The notes beneath the pieces were generated by a model, which was not told the origin of the DNA, made no database searches, and worked only from the letters and a program-made list of their open reading frames with translations. A stretch of DNA of 64,000 nucleotides from Motacilla alba alba (Eukaryota > Chordata > Aves > Passeriformes > Motacillidae), in NCBI RefSeq assembly GCF_015832195.1, contig NC_052020.1, positions 5,276,254-5,340,253 on the forward strand, given 5' to 3'. Numbering within the stretch: the stretch's first letter is position 1; the number at the start of each line of letters is the position of its first letter. The position numbers were made by a program, and so were the translations under genes. This document shows positions 50,861 to 64,000 of the stretch, in pieces.

Positions 50861-53800
50861 CCAGGAGACCACTTGGTTTTCAAAACATAGCAGACACTTT
50901 TTTCCTCATTTCACACGTCCCACTGCACAGTTGTGAGCTGATGAGTATTTTGCTGCAAGTTTGTTTTACTCTTTCCCAGGCGTTTGTTGTTTGGTTTTGT
51001 TTTGGGGTTCAGGCTTTTTGACATAATAAATTCGATTTGCCCATTTGACTTTAAGCCATGACAAATTTGATGGCTGGTTAAAATACACACGACGCTAAGG
51101 AGAAGGTGATTTGAGTTTTGGGCTAAAAATAACCCAACTTTGCTGGAGCACACGTGGTAAAGAAAACTCTTTGTAACAAAATCAACATTTCCAAAACACT
51201 CAAGCTGTAAAAGACATATTTTTAATGGGTTACCTGAAAGAACATTATTCAAATGATAAGCAGAATGATCATGATGATGATGATGCTCAGAACTGTACTC
51301 TCACTCAGTCCAAATAATTTGTCATTAAAGCTTTGTTTTCTTGGCTGGGCAGCATCATCAACACAGAATACCAAAGAAATATTCTCAGAATGGTTTGTCA
51401 AACTCTGCTTTGCAACGTTCACAGAAAATGCTAAGAGAATTAAAACTGAAACTATTAGATCCAGCTTTTTAAAAAATAACACTATATAATGAAACACCAC
51501 AATAATTTAAAGTTTCAGAACATTTTTCAAATTGTATGCTGCTAGTTGTTACCATCGTGTCAGCTTATGACTTTACCAGCTGAATAGTTCTCAAAGTGTG
51601 CGATTGAGAATAACTTAGCATTCATTACTATAAACTTAACATTCATTAACATTCATCATTATGATTATCAACATATCATTAATAAATCAACACTGAAAAG
51701 CTGCATGCAAGAAGGCCTAGACACAAGAGGAAGAAAGGGGATACAAAGTCATACAAGTCAGGCAAGGCATAAGAGAAGAAGTATAATGTGAAAATAAGAG
51801 CTATAATGAAAAGTTATGCAGGGACTTACTTAAGGATTTATGTTTAACATGGAATGCAAGGTGAAGTTATCTAATAACTGCTTGTTGGGATCCATTAATT
51901 TTGCTTGATGAAACTTCAAAGAGGCAAAAATAAGTGGGATAAAGAACATGAGAAAGAAATAGGTTTCCGGCAATTGTTTCATTTCCTGGACAGTAGGGAA
52001 TAGAGCTGACTTGCAAAAATAATATGCTGTTTTAAAGAAAACAAAACACAAATTTGAAGGCAATATAGGAAACCTTTTTACTTCTTTTCGTCTCTGTGCT
52101 AAAATTCAAATATAAATGTACAAAAAGTTGGGTTTTATTTAAGATGGTTTGTATTTGTACAATCTGGATCATTGTAATCAACAACACGAAAACATCATTT
52201 CCCTAAGTTTTATGTTGCCAGTGTCTTTCAGTAAAATCCACAACAAATAAATTATGCATATTTCATGTCACACATAAATCACACTTTATGGAAGGATAAC
52301 AGAGTCACTGTGCAATGAGTTGCCTTTTTTCCCCCTGAAATCCTAAGATTCACTTGGCAGAGCCTGAAATGATAATTTGCCACAACGATACGTGGAAACA
52401 TAACATTTTCCAAAGCACAGGTCAGAAAAGAATTCCTCTGCAGAAGTCTTGAAATGGTGCTCTGGATCTCCCAGACAGGGACGGAATTTGGACTGTCACC
52501 AGCAACACGAGACTTATTCCTGCCAAGGCCACAGCTGGAGCAGAGGGCTGACCCTCGGGCTGAAATTCACAAAAGAAAACAGACCAGGACATATTGGCTG
52601 CAGCAGCTGCTGGAAATTGTGATGTTTGTGACTCAGCACAGCACTCCAACCCTCAAAATACACTTGGCAGTGTAAGGAGATTAACACACTAAGCAAACCT
52701 TCGTCATCCCTCTAATGGTTTGCGCCAGGAATTCCAAGTGTTAATCATATAAGTGTACACTCAAAAAGAAAAAAAAAAAGCCTTTTTTGAGGAAAAAACA
52801 AGTAGCTTTTAAAATCTTCAGATGTCGTCTCAAATCTGCATGCATCTTTATTGTAAATAACTGCTTTAGATCATGTGCCCATTTTTTTAAGCAGAATGTA
52901 TACTCGACAGTGTAACGTGCCAACCAAATGCTATGTTTCAATAAATTTCTTTCTCAACAAAATGTTATTGCTAAATTTAACCCAAATTCAATTAATTTGC
53001 ACTTAAAACCAGCAGTATCATTGTTGAGATATTTCATACAACAGTAACGTGAGATTGATGTAGCAATTTTGAAGTCCATCATATCCTATTTTTAGGAAGT
53101 GATATTTACAGTTATAACAGTTTATATTGAATTGGTTGAGTTTGCTTGTTTGTTTTAAAGTTCCTTATGTACAAACATAACTCTGGGGTAATTTGAACAT
53201 AGTCCACCAAGAAAACATTAACTTTGTATTTTCATTTTCAGTTATTTTTAAATTAGATACTTGAAGCACAAATTCTTACAGATAATGCAACTGGTATTTT
53301 AGTAACAACCAGATACACTTCCAAACTTTATATATTAATATTTCCACATTCTTGAAGTTATGCTGCAATAGGAATTTCCCATATAACTGAAAAAAAACCC
53401 CAAAAAACCATACTGAAATGATATTTAATGCTGAGCTTGCCTTAATGTGTTATACAAACAATTTAGAGATGGTGAAGATATCCAAGTGAGAAAATGGAAA
53501 GAGTGCCCCTGTTTGGCTTGCATTTACAAAAATCCATTTTATTGGTCCATTAACAATGGAATATTTTCCATTCATAATAATAATTCTTGATAATTTCATA
53601 ACAATTTTTCTGTATCTCTTTAATATGATCAGACCAGGCGTCTGAAAGGAAAATTCCATTACAGATGGACTTCAGGAAGTGGACTGTTCTTCAGCCTTTC
53701 ACCTTTTTTTGTGTTGAGCTCTCAGAACCACAAAAGAGCACTCGTCCCAAAAAATTTTGCTATGTTCTTCCAAATTATTAACTACTGCATTTAGACTGTT

Positions 53801-56800
53801 GCCTCTTAATTCAGCATCAGTGTTTTTGTGATGATTTTTGACTAAGTTAAATGAGTTTATGAGAGCTATATCTGTAGAAGAAAATACTGAAATGATTTCA
53901 AATTGAAATGTTGTGAATGAGATCTACCGCAAATATTAAAAGAACTTATGGCTGGGATTCATTTTTGAAAATAATTCATAAAGCTGCATACAAATATCAA
54001 AATAACAGAGAAAAACCAGGAACACAGCCCTGAAAGACCCACTGCTCCTCTCCTGTTGGAAACAATGGCTCTTGTAGATAAAAGATAACTGCTGTGACAT
54101 TGTGTTGCACATGATATGGAAGAAAAATAAAATATTCCCTTCATGAAGAGAATAAATACTTAGCTCTTCTTCCCTTGTTAAATGGGTCCTTAGGTCTTCC
54201 TACGCTGTTTTTGTTACTTTTGCTCAAATCAAGGGGTGAGGAAAGGAATGCAAAGAGGAAATTTTGTTTATTTCCATCACCCCTACACACTAAAAACATG
54301 TTTATGGATTCCCATTTTTGATTTATAAATCAAGTTTCATTTTCTATGGTCTCAGTTGTTCACAAGAAGCTTCATGTGTTGGATCTCCTTAGGGCAGCTG
54401 TATTTTCAGTACTTCTTGCTCTGGACATCTCCCCATTTCCTGAATTATTCCACATTCACATCAACCATCCAAGCAGTAATAAAGCTCTATTGTTCTGCCT
54501 GTTGCAGAAGCATTCCTGATCAAGAAATCAATTAAATGTATACTTACCCTGTAGCTTTTTGCTATCAATGATGCTATTCACAAGCTGTGTACACAATGAG
54601 CTGCTTCACTGAACACTGCTCACCATCAAAAAAAGATTAACCCCCCCCCAAAATGTCTGCTACAAGTGACAAGTTTCAAAACTATTTTTTTAAAATGAGA
54701 ACTGGCTTCTTAAAGAAACATTTACATCACCTCGTTGTTTTCCTACATTAAGGACACAAGCTGCTCTCACACTCTCACTTGTGCAGGAAGTGCCATTTAA
54801 TAAATAAAGAAATAAAGCTGCTTATGTGGGTCAAAAATCTGTCTTAAGAACATAATTCTGAACATCTATGTCTCAACTACCCATCTCTAATTCCTTAAAA
54901 TAATATCTTGACATGTTTTTCAGTTATAAAACTCTGTTCACACATATTCCTAGAATTGGTATCCGATGGTATACCAAATATACAAAATGGTATCCGATTT
55001 TTAATAAATTAAATAAACCTAAGAAAATATATTTCTTCTGTATTTAGTTCAAATAAAAGATGACTTTTTGATCACATAAGACCCCACAAACGCTGCAAAG
55101 GCAAATAAAGCCCGTCACAATACTTCCTCAATATTTTTCTGGCATTTTTTAAAAATGGGTGTGGGATTTAAAAAAATATTTATTGTTATTATAAACAATA
55201 ATATTTTGTTATATGTTTTTAAACATACAACTTTATTTTATAAATAAAATTTCTTATTTTTCTCCTAAAAGAAAACCAAAACTAGCAAACACCATCAAAG
55301 TCAACGGATGATATTCCTGGAAATAGCAACAGACCTAAAACTAGAATGTAATGAAATCTGAAAGACTTAGAAGGACTTAAGTCTCTTCCAATTTTGTTTT
55401 TCATAATTGTGTTGCACAAAATAAGCTGGTGTAAGAGAATAGGGGGAGGGGAAGAATCAGAGACTCTTTGGCTGACTGGATGCGTTACATTAATTTCTTA
55501 ATATGTGAAGGAGTGGATTACCCCTCTAACAGCAATGGGAAATTAGTTCCTTTATTTCTTCATTAAGACTGTGGGAGGGAAATTAATTTTCTACTCTGGT
55601 TTTCAAAATTAATTGAATATATCTTTATTAAAGTGATAAATATGTACACATGCTTTTTGGTTGAAAGAATTCTCTAAATTAATCCTAAACAGACGTTTTC
55701 GTAGCAGTTTGGTAGCACGTGGTCGTTTCACATTTTTTGTTTCACTTTGTGATGTTGTAAAAAACACTGAAAAAAACCAGATCACCCAGTGGAATAAAGA
55801 TGTTTATAGAAAAAAATAATCTGAAAAGAGTCTTTATAATAAGGAGTAATTTTAGTAGCATTAAATAGCATATTGTTTAATCTTCCTTGCTTCCTACTCT
55901 GTATTATTTTTGTTCCTATGTTCTTGCAGGTTTCATCATGCACTTCATGGTCTATGCTTTCCAACATATAGATATATGCATTAAAAAAAGGTTTTGATTG
56001 CTTTTACAAGAAATCAGGTTTTAAAAGCACCCGCCTAGCTTGAAGTTGAGGCAAAGTGCCTTGAGGTGCCTTCTTGTGCATGTTTGTTCTTGGAGGAATT
56101 TACAGAGCATCCAAAATTTGCTCCCTTTACTTCCTACGCCTGCAGTTTTTATCTCTGTTTGTATTGTGAATGTATTTCCTGTGGTGTACTTACACCATGT
56201 CATCATGATTTTCTTTTATTTAGATTCTTCAGTACTCTTTTGTGCAAAATTAACCATCTCAAAGTGACATTTTGAGGTAGTATTTTTTTTTTATTTTTAT
56301 ATACTTTTCCCTTGCATAATTGGTATAATCATTTTTGTAACATCTTTCCTACACAAAAAAGTAAACCATAAGCATTTTTCTAGAGAACTTGGACAGTTCA
56401 GCATTGGGAAAAAAAAAAAAAACAAACTACTGATGAAAATGGTGATTCCACTATAGCAGACTCTAAGAGCTTATAAAGGAAAGTCAAATTTGCCAGGCCT
56501 TTAAAACCATCACATCCTTCATGTACTTGTGGCCTAGAGGCCACAATTCTTGCTCAAAAGAGCAAAAAATATTCCTAAAACTTAATTTTCCTTGTGTGCC
56601 TTAAAAGCATTCAACAGAGAACAGAACTTCTCATCCCTTGTTGAATGAAAATTAAAAGTCTCTACTATTCCATGGGGCTTCTGTCTCCTACACAAATAAG
56701 TAAACATGCCCAAAACTCTATCAACACACAGGTTATTTAAATTTCATTTTTTATTTTCAAATTCAAATTGTCAACTTTTCAACTTCTACCATCTTTTGCA

Positions 56801-59384
56801 TGATTTACTGTATTACTCTTTTCTTAGAGAAAAGTCTAAGAAATAAATCGGAAGGCTTTCATTTCTGAAATTGAACTGCAGTCACTATAAACCCAAGCTC
56901 TTGGTATGAAAAGAAAAAGTAGGATACAGTAACTAATTAAACAATGTGGGGAAATTCAGCTGATGTCCTCACTAGAAGTTAATAGGAAGCTCTCGTTTGT
57001 TTAGTAAAACAAACAACATCTTAATTATGGACACAAAGAGTATAGGGATTAAATATGCAAGATTTATGTTGGACAAAAGCAAGACTGTCTCAAAAACATT
57101 GAGACACCATGATTCAACCCTCCTGTTTAATCCGTTCCACTGGAATAGCTCAGCTCTTTGACAACTGCCAGTCACAAACTTGCAAAATGCACCTGGGAAA
57201 AAGAGGCAGAAGAAGTGATTCACCTGTTTATATAATTTACTGCTTGATCACTAGCTTATTGAGAAAAAAAATTGAGTGGGCCCACAGAGCATCTTCATTA
57301 ATCAGTTAATAATCATTTACAAAGACAAAATAAAATGCGTCTTTGTCCAGAGAAACAATTTAATATTAACGCTTAGAGATGAAAAACATTTCAATTCTAG
57401 CTCATTTTTAGGGGAGCATGAAGAAACACTACAAAGGAAGTCTGGATAAAAATTAAATAGCAGACAAGATGTCAAATACCTGAGGAAATGAGACAATGGT
57501 GAAATAATCAAAGAAAGCATCACCAAAACCCCTGTTCCTTAGAGAAGAAAAGGTTCTGGTATATGAACCACACCACAATTAAAGATGGCCCTTTCTGTTG
57601 TGGAAGCCCCTTCCCATGTGAAAGACTGGAGCCTCTCCCAATTATTTATGGCTGGTTTAATTGCCTCATGCAGTTATGGAGGAGGCTGTTGAAGGCCCTG
57701 CCATCCTCCATGTCACACAAATCCCTTCTGTCACAGGCACAGCAAAACCCACCACATTAAGTCTCTTCTCCCAAGACATCTTTTTAAATTTAAAAAAAAA
57801 GAAAGGAAACTCCAGAGGACTTTTCATATTCAACTCTGCAATCTCCAGACAAGAAAAAAAAAATTAATAAAGAATTTTATGGAAAGCATCCTCAACCATC
57901 TTGAGCCAGGGCTCAGTAACCTTCTCCAATACACACCAATAGCTTCATATGAATGTGATAACATGAGGTTCTCCTAAAGAACCAGTCAATTAATTGCCTG
58001 CTCACCTGCCCAGAGTAACACAGATTATGCTCCCAAGAAGGGACTCTCACTAAGCATTAGAGTTTGGCATTCACTGAGAAATATTTTGCCTTTGATAGAA
58101 ATGTCGAGAATTGTATATACACCTGAGATACAGTCACTAAAACTAAACTAAATTCTAAAACTAGCTAAATTCTGCTGGAAACAAGGAGGGATCCATAAAG
58201 CAAAAAAAAAGAGACAGAATTTGTACCACTACTCCTTGCTGGAACACTCTCCATAGGGAGACTGCTGAACTAAATGTTCTGCATATTTTCGTAGGCAGAG
58301 AGATTATTTAGGCAGCTTTTCATCACTGATCTTAATAACATTTTTCAGAAAAACTTCTGTCTAGTCTACAAGTGTTTTTAGAACCAGCTTTTACAACACA
58401 GCAAAGAATGACTTCATCCTCAACAGAGCTGGCTTGGCCTCATACATGTGGAATTCTCTCATTTGGACTAAAACCACCAAAACTTTAGTTTGATTACTTC
58501 TTCAAAATCAGTAATATTCACTTTACTCTTTATATGGGTGCAATGTCCTTGGTCATTTTCCAGAAACTGTCATCAATAGAAATCAATATAAAAAACCAGT
58601 GCAACGTGCAGGAAAATGTACATGGAAAACAGTAAAAATGTGATCTGTTATCAATCCTAATAACCATTCCATGTGCTTAGATAAAAGCACCTCTCTCAGT
58701 TAAAGTTGTCTTCTATGCACCACTGCAAATAAGTTGAATTTTCAAGATTACATATCGAACAAAAACTTAAAAATCCCTCTTTTACTGTAAGTCTTCAAGC
58801 AACTCTCCCACAATCACAGACAAGTTTCCTTTGCATCAACCAAATCCATACCAAACAGAAACTGCCTGTATCACAGCAACAAACACAAAGTTTACAAATA
58901 GATCTCCACGGCCACCAGAGTAAGTGCCAAGCATGATGGAAACATCTATATCTTTTGCATTAGTGCACGTCAGAAGCTGCACTGCTGCTGCAGCTGAGCA
59001 GGATTAAAACACAGCCAAAGCTGCCAGTCTGCTGCTGCACCACTTACCTACAAACATCCCACAGGCTCCATTTTGTTAGAAAATGAAACCTTTCCAAGAC
59101 ACAGCTTTGTCTTCCCTGCTTTAATAGCAGATCCTCAGCAGGGACATTGCAAATTTTAAATGAAAATGCTGCAGGAGAAAGCTGAGAGGGCACCACACAG
59201 CTCCCTCTACTGCAAGCCAGGAAAGGAAACTGGTGAAGTCCAAGATCTAAACTCCTTAGAGAAATGGGTTACTGAGGTAAACCAGGGTAAACAGAAATAG
59301 CTAAGGAGCTAAATAGAAACCCCAGAGCTCAGCAACTTGAGATCAAGTGGAAACTTCAGGGCTTGGGCTTTGCTAGAAGACAGT

Positions 59385-59530
59385 ATCACAGAACCAGAGG
59401 ATGGTGAGGCTGCAAGGAGGTCGGTCATTGAGTGCCTCCCACCCCTGGCAGGGACGCTGCTGCCAGCTTTGCAAATCTCCACGGGCAGAGACCCCACAAC
59501 CTCTCTGGGCACCCTGTGCCAGTGCCAAGT
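59385..59530 (-). mobile_element. CR1 LINE 3' fragment (left of the LTR)
   Basis: Reads as the reverse complement of the conserved CR1 3' region: ATCACAGAACCAGAGGATGG at its outer end and CCCCACAACCTCTCTGGGCA before the break, both typical of avian CR1. The CR1 sense strand is minus. Confidence 0.75.
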
Positions 59531-59534
59531 TGTG

Positions 59535-60102
59535 GAGTCTTAACTTCTTTTTTGCTAGGGTCAGGATTAAATGTGTGAGAGGGTATTTCTTGTTGGGACT
59601 CAGACGTTTGCTAGTTCTCACCTATGTTACAGTCTCACAAACTGTGAGTTCTACAGCGCTTCACTCTAACAAACTGAAAATGGAGCTCTATCTCCCTCTC
59701 TGCAAGGCCTTTTAAGGATAAACTGTCCAGTTAAGAAATGACACCTAAATTATTTTTACTTTTAACCCAATAACCAACCATGCAATGTGGACTTTTTAAT
59801 CCAATTACACAAAACCACCCAAACCCATGGAGAAGAAGGTGAACAAGAAGGACCAGCCTCCACCCTAAAACTTCCATCTTGCTTTATATATATTACTATA
59901 TTCTAAACCCTTGAACTCTAAGTTTTCCACCCTGTGATATTACACCCTTCTATTCAAACTCCACACCCACAATCCCAGTTCTGTCATTCCATTTTGGAAG
60001 CCTTCTCCCCACAGCCTCAGGTCAAATGCAGTGTGCTCTTGGGGGTCAGTGCCTGTCAGCACAGAAAGTCTGAAATTCTCAGCAGCCACGGTTCCAACAC
60101 CC
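59535..60102 (-). mobile_element. LTR-like element, copy B, inserted in CR1
   Basis: Reverse-complement partner of 8597-9166. It splits a CR1 LINE: the left CR1 part ends near CCCTGTGCCAGTGCC and CR1 resumes to the right with TTTCCTTACCTTCAG. A single LTR with no internal genes fits a solo LTR. It is therefore younger than the CR1 copy. Confidence 0.6.
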
Positions 60103-60106
60103 AGTT

Positions 60107-60138
60107 AAAAAAAAGAAAAAAAAAAAAAAGAAAAAATA
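60107..60138 (+). repeat. A-rich tract next to the LTR in CR1
   Basis: A runs broken by single G residues, between LTR copy B and the right CR1 half; it may be an expansion of the A-rich part of CR1 at this point. Confidence 0.85.
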
Positions 60139-60290
60139 GTTTCCTTACCTTCAGAAGGAGCCTCCTGTGTTTCAGTTTGTACCAGCTGCCTCTGGTCCTG
60201 ACACTGGGCAGAGAGCTGGCTCCAGCTCCTTTACATCCTCCCCAAGAGCTTTTGTCCCTGCCCAGTGACCTTAAATACCAAACCCAACTG
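60138..60290 (-). mobile_element. CR1 LINE fragment (right of the LTR)
   Basis: Continues the same CR1 copy after the LTR: CCTCCTGTGTTTCAGTTTGT, then CTGCCTCTGGTCCTGACACT, hallmarks of the avian CR1 3' part in reverse orientation. An A-rich expansion (60107-60137) separates it from the LTR. Confidence 0.75.
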
Positions 60291-60591
60291 GGCTCCTTTC
60301 ACTAATCAAAAAGTAGCTCATCAAAACACAACAGAACTGTACCAAGAAAAGCCAGAAGCAGATTTTTATCCTGCTGCTAGAAGGTTTTGACCTGATTTTT
60401 TTTTTTACCCTATATTTGTATTTACCCTATATTTTTATGCTCCCATATATTTGGGAACACGTGGTTTCAAAGGAACCAGCTCATGGTGACAGTTTTCCAG
60501 AAACCACTTTGTGAAATGCTCACATCGGTTGTAGAAGATGTGATGCTCACATCTATGTAGAAGTCTCTCAATCTAATTGTCTTTCTCGTGG

Positions 60592-60632
60592 AAAAAAAAA
60601 AGAAAAAAAAAAAAAAGAAAAAAATAAAAAAA
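60592..60632 (+). repeat. A-rich (AAAAAG-like) tract
   Basis: About 40 bp of A with occasional G and one T. Low complexity only. Confidence 0.9.
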
Positions 60633-61519
60633 GTTTGGCCCTATTAAACTTGCTGCATCTAAAAAAAATTTGAGCAAGTGACCATGCAGAATTTTAATCC
60701 TGTTAGAGGAGCAGCATTCTCAGCACCTGCAGTGGGAGCTGCCAGCACTGGGCCCATTGAGTATTTGTGTCCCCTTCAGCACTGGTGACATTTCTATCCC
60801 CTGTCAAATAAAGCCAAAGGCAACTGTATGTGAAGCTAAGCCCTCAAAGGTTTCTCCTGACCCCCTGTAAGCATTTTTAGTTGAATGACTTACCCATAAA
60901 GGTTAGAATATTATGACAGCAGCCAACTTTATCAATTGAATGTATAATTATTTTTGTTATTTGTGTTATTACAAGTGTCTATGATTATTTCTGACCAATA
61001 CAAATTATCTCACAGCCTAGTGGATAATAACCAAATATTTAAATTATGTGTAGGCTTTCCTAAAATGTTATTGAAAAACCATGCCTGAAACTTAAGTTTC
61101 ATTCTGAAACTTAACAACTGACATTGACATAAACTCGCCCCTAAAATCCTAGTTATTTTGCTACTAAACCCCTATTTGTTTCCATGCTTGTTGCTTTTCC
61201 CCCTACACTGCCATAGGATATTTGTGCCAGAATTTTACTTTTTCAATTGGAAAAATCAGTAGCAGACCTCTGAAGGAGAAAAGCAACAACTTGCGCAGAA
61301 GTTAATCAGCTACATTCAATTTTTAAGTGTAAAGAATCTCATGATGAACACTTAAAAGATTCCATCACGTCTTGTGGGGATGAAGCAACAGCCTTAGCTA
61401 AAAAATGAAATTATTTGTGTATCTGAATTTGAGGCATATTTAAAATACTACTATAACATCATTTAAAAAGTAATGTTGGCTCCAAGTAAAGATTTATTGA
61501 TGACAGATTTGTCAAAGAC

Positions 61520-61740
61520 CATATGTATATAACTTATTATATCTTTTATTAGATATAATATATCTAATAAACTATATAGAGAGTTTATAACTGTTTTATA
61601 TCATATATAGTAATATATATTCAATATATATTGTATCTTTTATTAGCTATAATAAGTTATATGTAATAAGTTATTACAGATTCTGTTTATATATACATAT
61701 TTATTTATTTATAAATACATAATTATATATTTTATTAGAC
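61520..61740 (+). repeat. AT-rich inverted-repeat cluster
   Basis: TATAACTTATTATA (61528-61541) has its exact reverse complement at 61648-61661. 61546-61570 is a hairpin with 11-bp arms (TTATTAGATAT) and a 3-base loop. TATCTTTTATTAG is repeated directly at 61540 and 61634. Nearly pure A+T. Confidence 0.85.
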
Positions 61741-64000
61741 CAACCAATTTGACTGAAAAACCAGGCATTTCTACAGGAATTGTAAAGGACACCAGGGAGC
61801 ACCCAAGAAAAAGCTTTTTCAAATATGGCCTAATCTAGGAAAACCCCTCCCTCCTGCATGTACTGTTGGAATGGGATACCAGATTTCTCCAAGATACTGA
61901 TATGGTTCACTTGCTTGTTGACATGTTTATTCCTAAATATGACAGTCAAAGTCCTTTGATGTTAACTGTAGAAAATCAATAATTAAAATCTGTTACATTC
62001 AATTACCTCTAGCAAAAAACCATTACTCCTAAATCAAGCTGCCCAGACAGAAATGCAGTTAAAAATAGGAACTTACAATAGTTCTGTGTAAAGGACAAAT
62101 CTCTACCAGGTGATTCAGGATATCAAATAAACCATTGGAAAGAGCAGACCAGATACACACAACTCCACATATGCTTGATAAGAGGATTTGTAATCCTCAA
62201 TTACACATTTATTTCATTATCAGATCAACTGATAAATACTGCACGAGAACTGAACAGTAAGAAACTTATTACTTGAATTATGGTAAGATATATTTTACAT
62301 CCAAAGTCCTCCCAATCCAAAATCAGTAAAGCATATTATTCTTTGCTATACTGAAATGAATACCTGAATAGTAAAAATGAATACACTGCTATTTATTTGC
62401 AGCAAAATAATCAGTATATTCAGAATCAAATGATCAGTGCATAAACATGGATTGGTACCATCTTCCTTTTGTGAGGGATACACAGTCCTGGTTTAATTCA
62501 ACAGCACCATATTTAATTTCTCTAACAAAATTTATCAACCATCACAGCAATAAGTGATGTTCTAAAATACAGGTAAATAGGTGTAGTAGCTAGTATGGCA
62601 AATAATTTAAAGATTTTTTTAGAAACATTAATTGTATATTTACCCAATGTTAAAAGCAAGTGATGTAAATTAATTTCCTAGTTTCCACCTCTCCAAATAT
62701 TTTTAATTATGTGTCTACTATACTGTATACTAGTATTTATCTGGAAAGGTTGATGAAAGTAATATCTTAATTGATGGTTCCGTCCTTCTGAGCATCTTCA
62801 TTGCACAGCTTGCTAATCAAAACTATTTTACCTGAAAAAAATACTTCACAAGTAGCAAAGTAACACGCAAAAGGTACTTACTGCTCTGCCATGCTAAAAA
62901 CTGCATATACATGGGAAATAGGCTATTTAACCTCAGCACCCTTTTTTACTTGTCAGTAGCTTCTCTATGATCTCATAACAAACCAGAGCTCAGGCACTCT
63001 TCTAGTCATTACCTGCTGCAGAAGTTTTCACACGTCCATTTACCTGCACAGCCACCCTGAGTGAGGATTCACTGCCAATGTCCAAAATCACAGAGCTGGA
63101 AACTCAGTCTGAGCTCAGAAGGACACACAGGAGAAAGTTACTATCTCCTCGAAAGCAAAAGACTTCACTGTCCTGTTTTCCCAATGTAAAACAACTTTTT
63201 TGTTGTTGTTTTTTTGGGTTTTTTTTAATTACATCTCAATAATAAATAAGCTACGCTGGTGGTCAGAAACCTCCACCACCCCTGCACAAGCACCCATGCA
63301 CACACAGGCAGAAGACACAAATTTTTTGCTAAAAGCTGCACAGCCAGAAGCATTTGGGTAACCACTGGTGAGTGTTAAAGCTCTGAGGGCCTCTCCCAGC
63401 AGAGTTCTGCTGCTGCATTGCTCCTCCACCTTCAGAGCAGGGCTGAGATCCAGCAGAGTCTGGATGGGGCTGATCCATCAGTCTCAGTCCACACCTGGAG
63501 CCTTCTCCTCTGATAAGGGCAGGGCCAGGGATGGATTCACATCCACTCCCCGGAAGGCATACATGAGCAATTCCAAAACTCTTCTCCCCCCTCTATTAAC
63601 AGTGATAGACAATGCTGGCAGAACACAGTGGAGATTACCTGCTACTTGTACCGCAGCGTTTCCTCACACAAAGCTGTTGTTACCACACAAAACAAGTTCC
63701 CACACTGGCAGGCAGGCATTTTACTTACACTTAAATGCACCACAGAGCCCTTGTACATTCATGCCCTTGCACTGGAGCTGTCAGCAGCTATTTCACAGCT
63801 GGCACCACCCTCTCTGAGACACTCAGATAGGAACTCAGCATGAGGGTTGACTAGAGGGGCATGGGACGAAGCTGTAAGGCCCTTTACAAAATAATGGTAG
63901 TTTCTCCTGCCTTCCAACAAGTAGCAGCTTAGTATTCATGTCTCCTTAGTATTATCTAGATAATAAATAATCTATACTGTTTTCTTCTAAAATAGCCTTA

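Larger units (their letters stand above)
50861..64000. other. Intergenic region upstream of CCDC73
   Basis: About 13 kb with no recognised coding exon on either strand. In particular, no Gla-domain or PRRG4-like exon is seen, although PRRG4 is the expected next gene by mammalian synteny. Holds the nested LTR/CR1 at 59.4-60.3 kb, A-rich tracts, the AT-rich inverted-repeat cluster at 61.5 kb and a T-rich tract at 63.2 kb. Confidence 0.7.

Noticed and set aside
51249..51500. Small minus-strand frame resembling signal peptide plus membrane tail
   Set aside because: No ATG; the hydrophobic C-terminal run comes from a short ATG/ATC trinucleotide repeat.
63368..63817. 149-codon plus-strand frame near the right edge
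   Set aside because: Starts at GTG, composition is not protein-like and no family is recognised.
50861..64000. Expected neighbour PRRG4
   Set aside because: No Gla-domain, transmembrane or PPxY-type exon could be read on either strand, so it is not called.

Overview
The window looks like avian, probably passerine, genomic DNA. It is AT-rich, has no dense open reading frames, carries several CR1 LINE fragments and LTR-like elements of bird type, and holds one large intron-rich gene. No bacterial, phage or organellar feature is present, and most long open frames are chance frames in non-coding DNA.

The gene is CCDC73 (coiled-coil domain containing 73), on the minus strand. Fourteen coding exons could be placed base by base from homology to the vertebrate protein and from splice sites. 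The start ATG is at 40157 and the last exon visible is 1318-1353. Joined, they encode about 405 N-terminal residues, almost all coiled coil. The large C-terminal exon(s) and the 3' end must lie left of base 1. A CpG island at about 50.3-50.86 kb is the likely promoter and non-coding first exon, giving a first intron of about 10 kb. From 51 to 64 kb I see no convincing gene. In mammals the next gene in that direction is PRRG4, and none of its exons is recognisable here.

Region by region: 1-40 kb holds CCDC73 exons separated by introns of 0.36-6.5 kb, with an exact 113-bp direct repeat flanking exon 14, an LTR-like block at 8.6-9.65 kb, a 135-bp minisatellite at 11.6 kb and CR1 fragments at 18.8 and 20.7 kb. 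40-50.4 kb is intron 1, with two CpG-enriched patches, one of them an unexplained exon-like open frame at 42 kb. 50.3-50.9 kb is the CpG island. 51-64 kb is intergenic, with an LTR nested inside a CR1 element (59.4-60.3 kb) and an AT-rich inverted-repeat cluster (61.5 kb).

I found no clear undescribed system. The observations most worth checking are the exact repeat pair around exon 14, the exon-like frames at 42.5, 33.0 and 19.2 kb, the run of non-CAG acceptors in CCDC73, and the two LTR copies in opposite orientation 50 kb apart.
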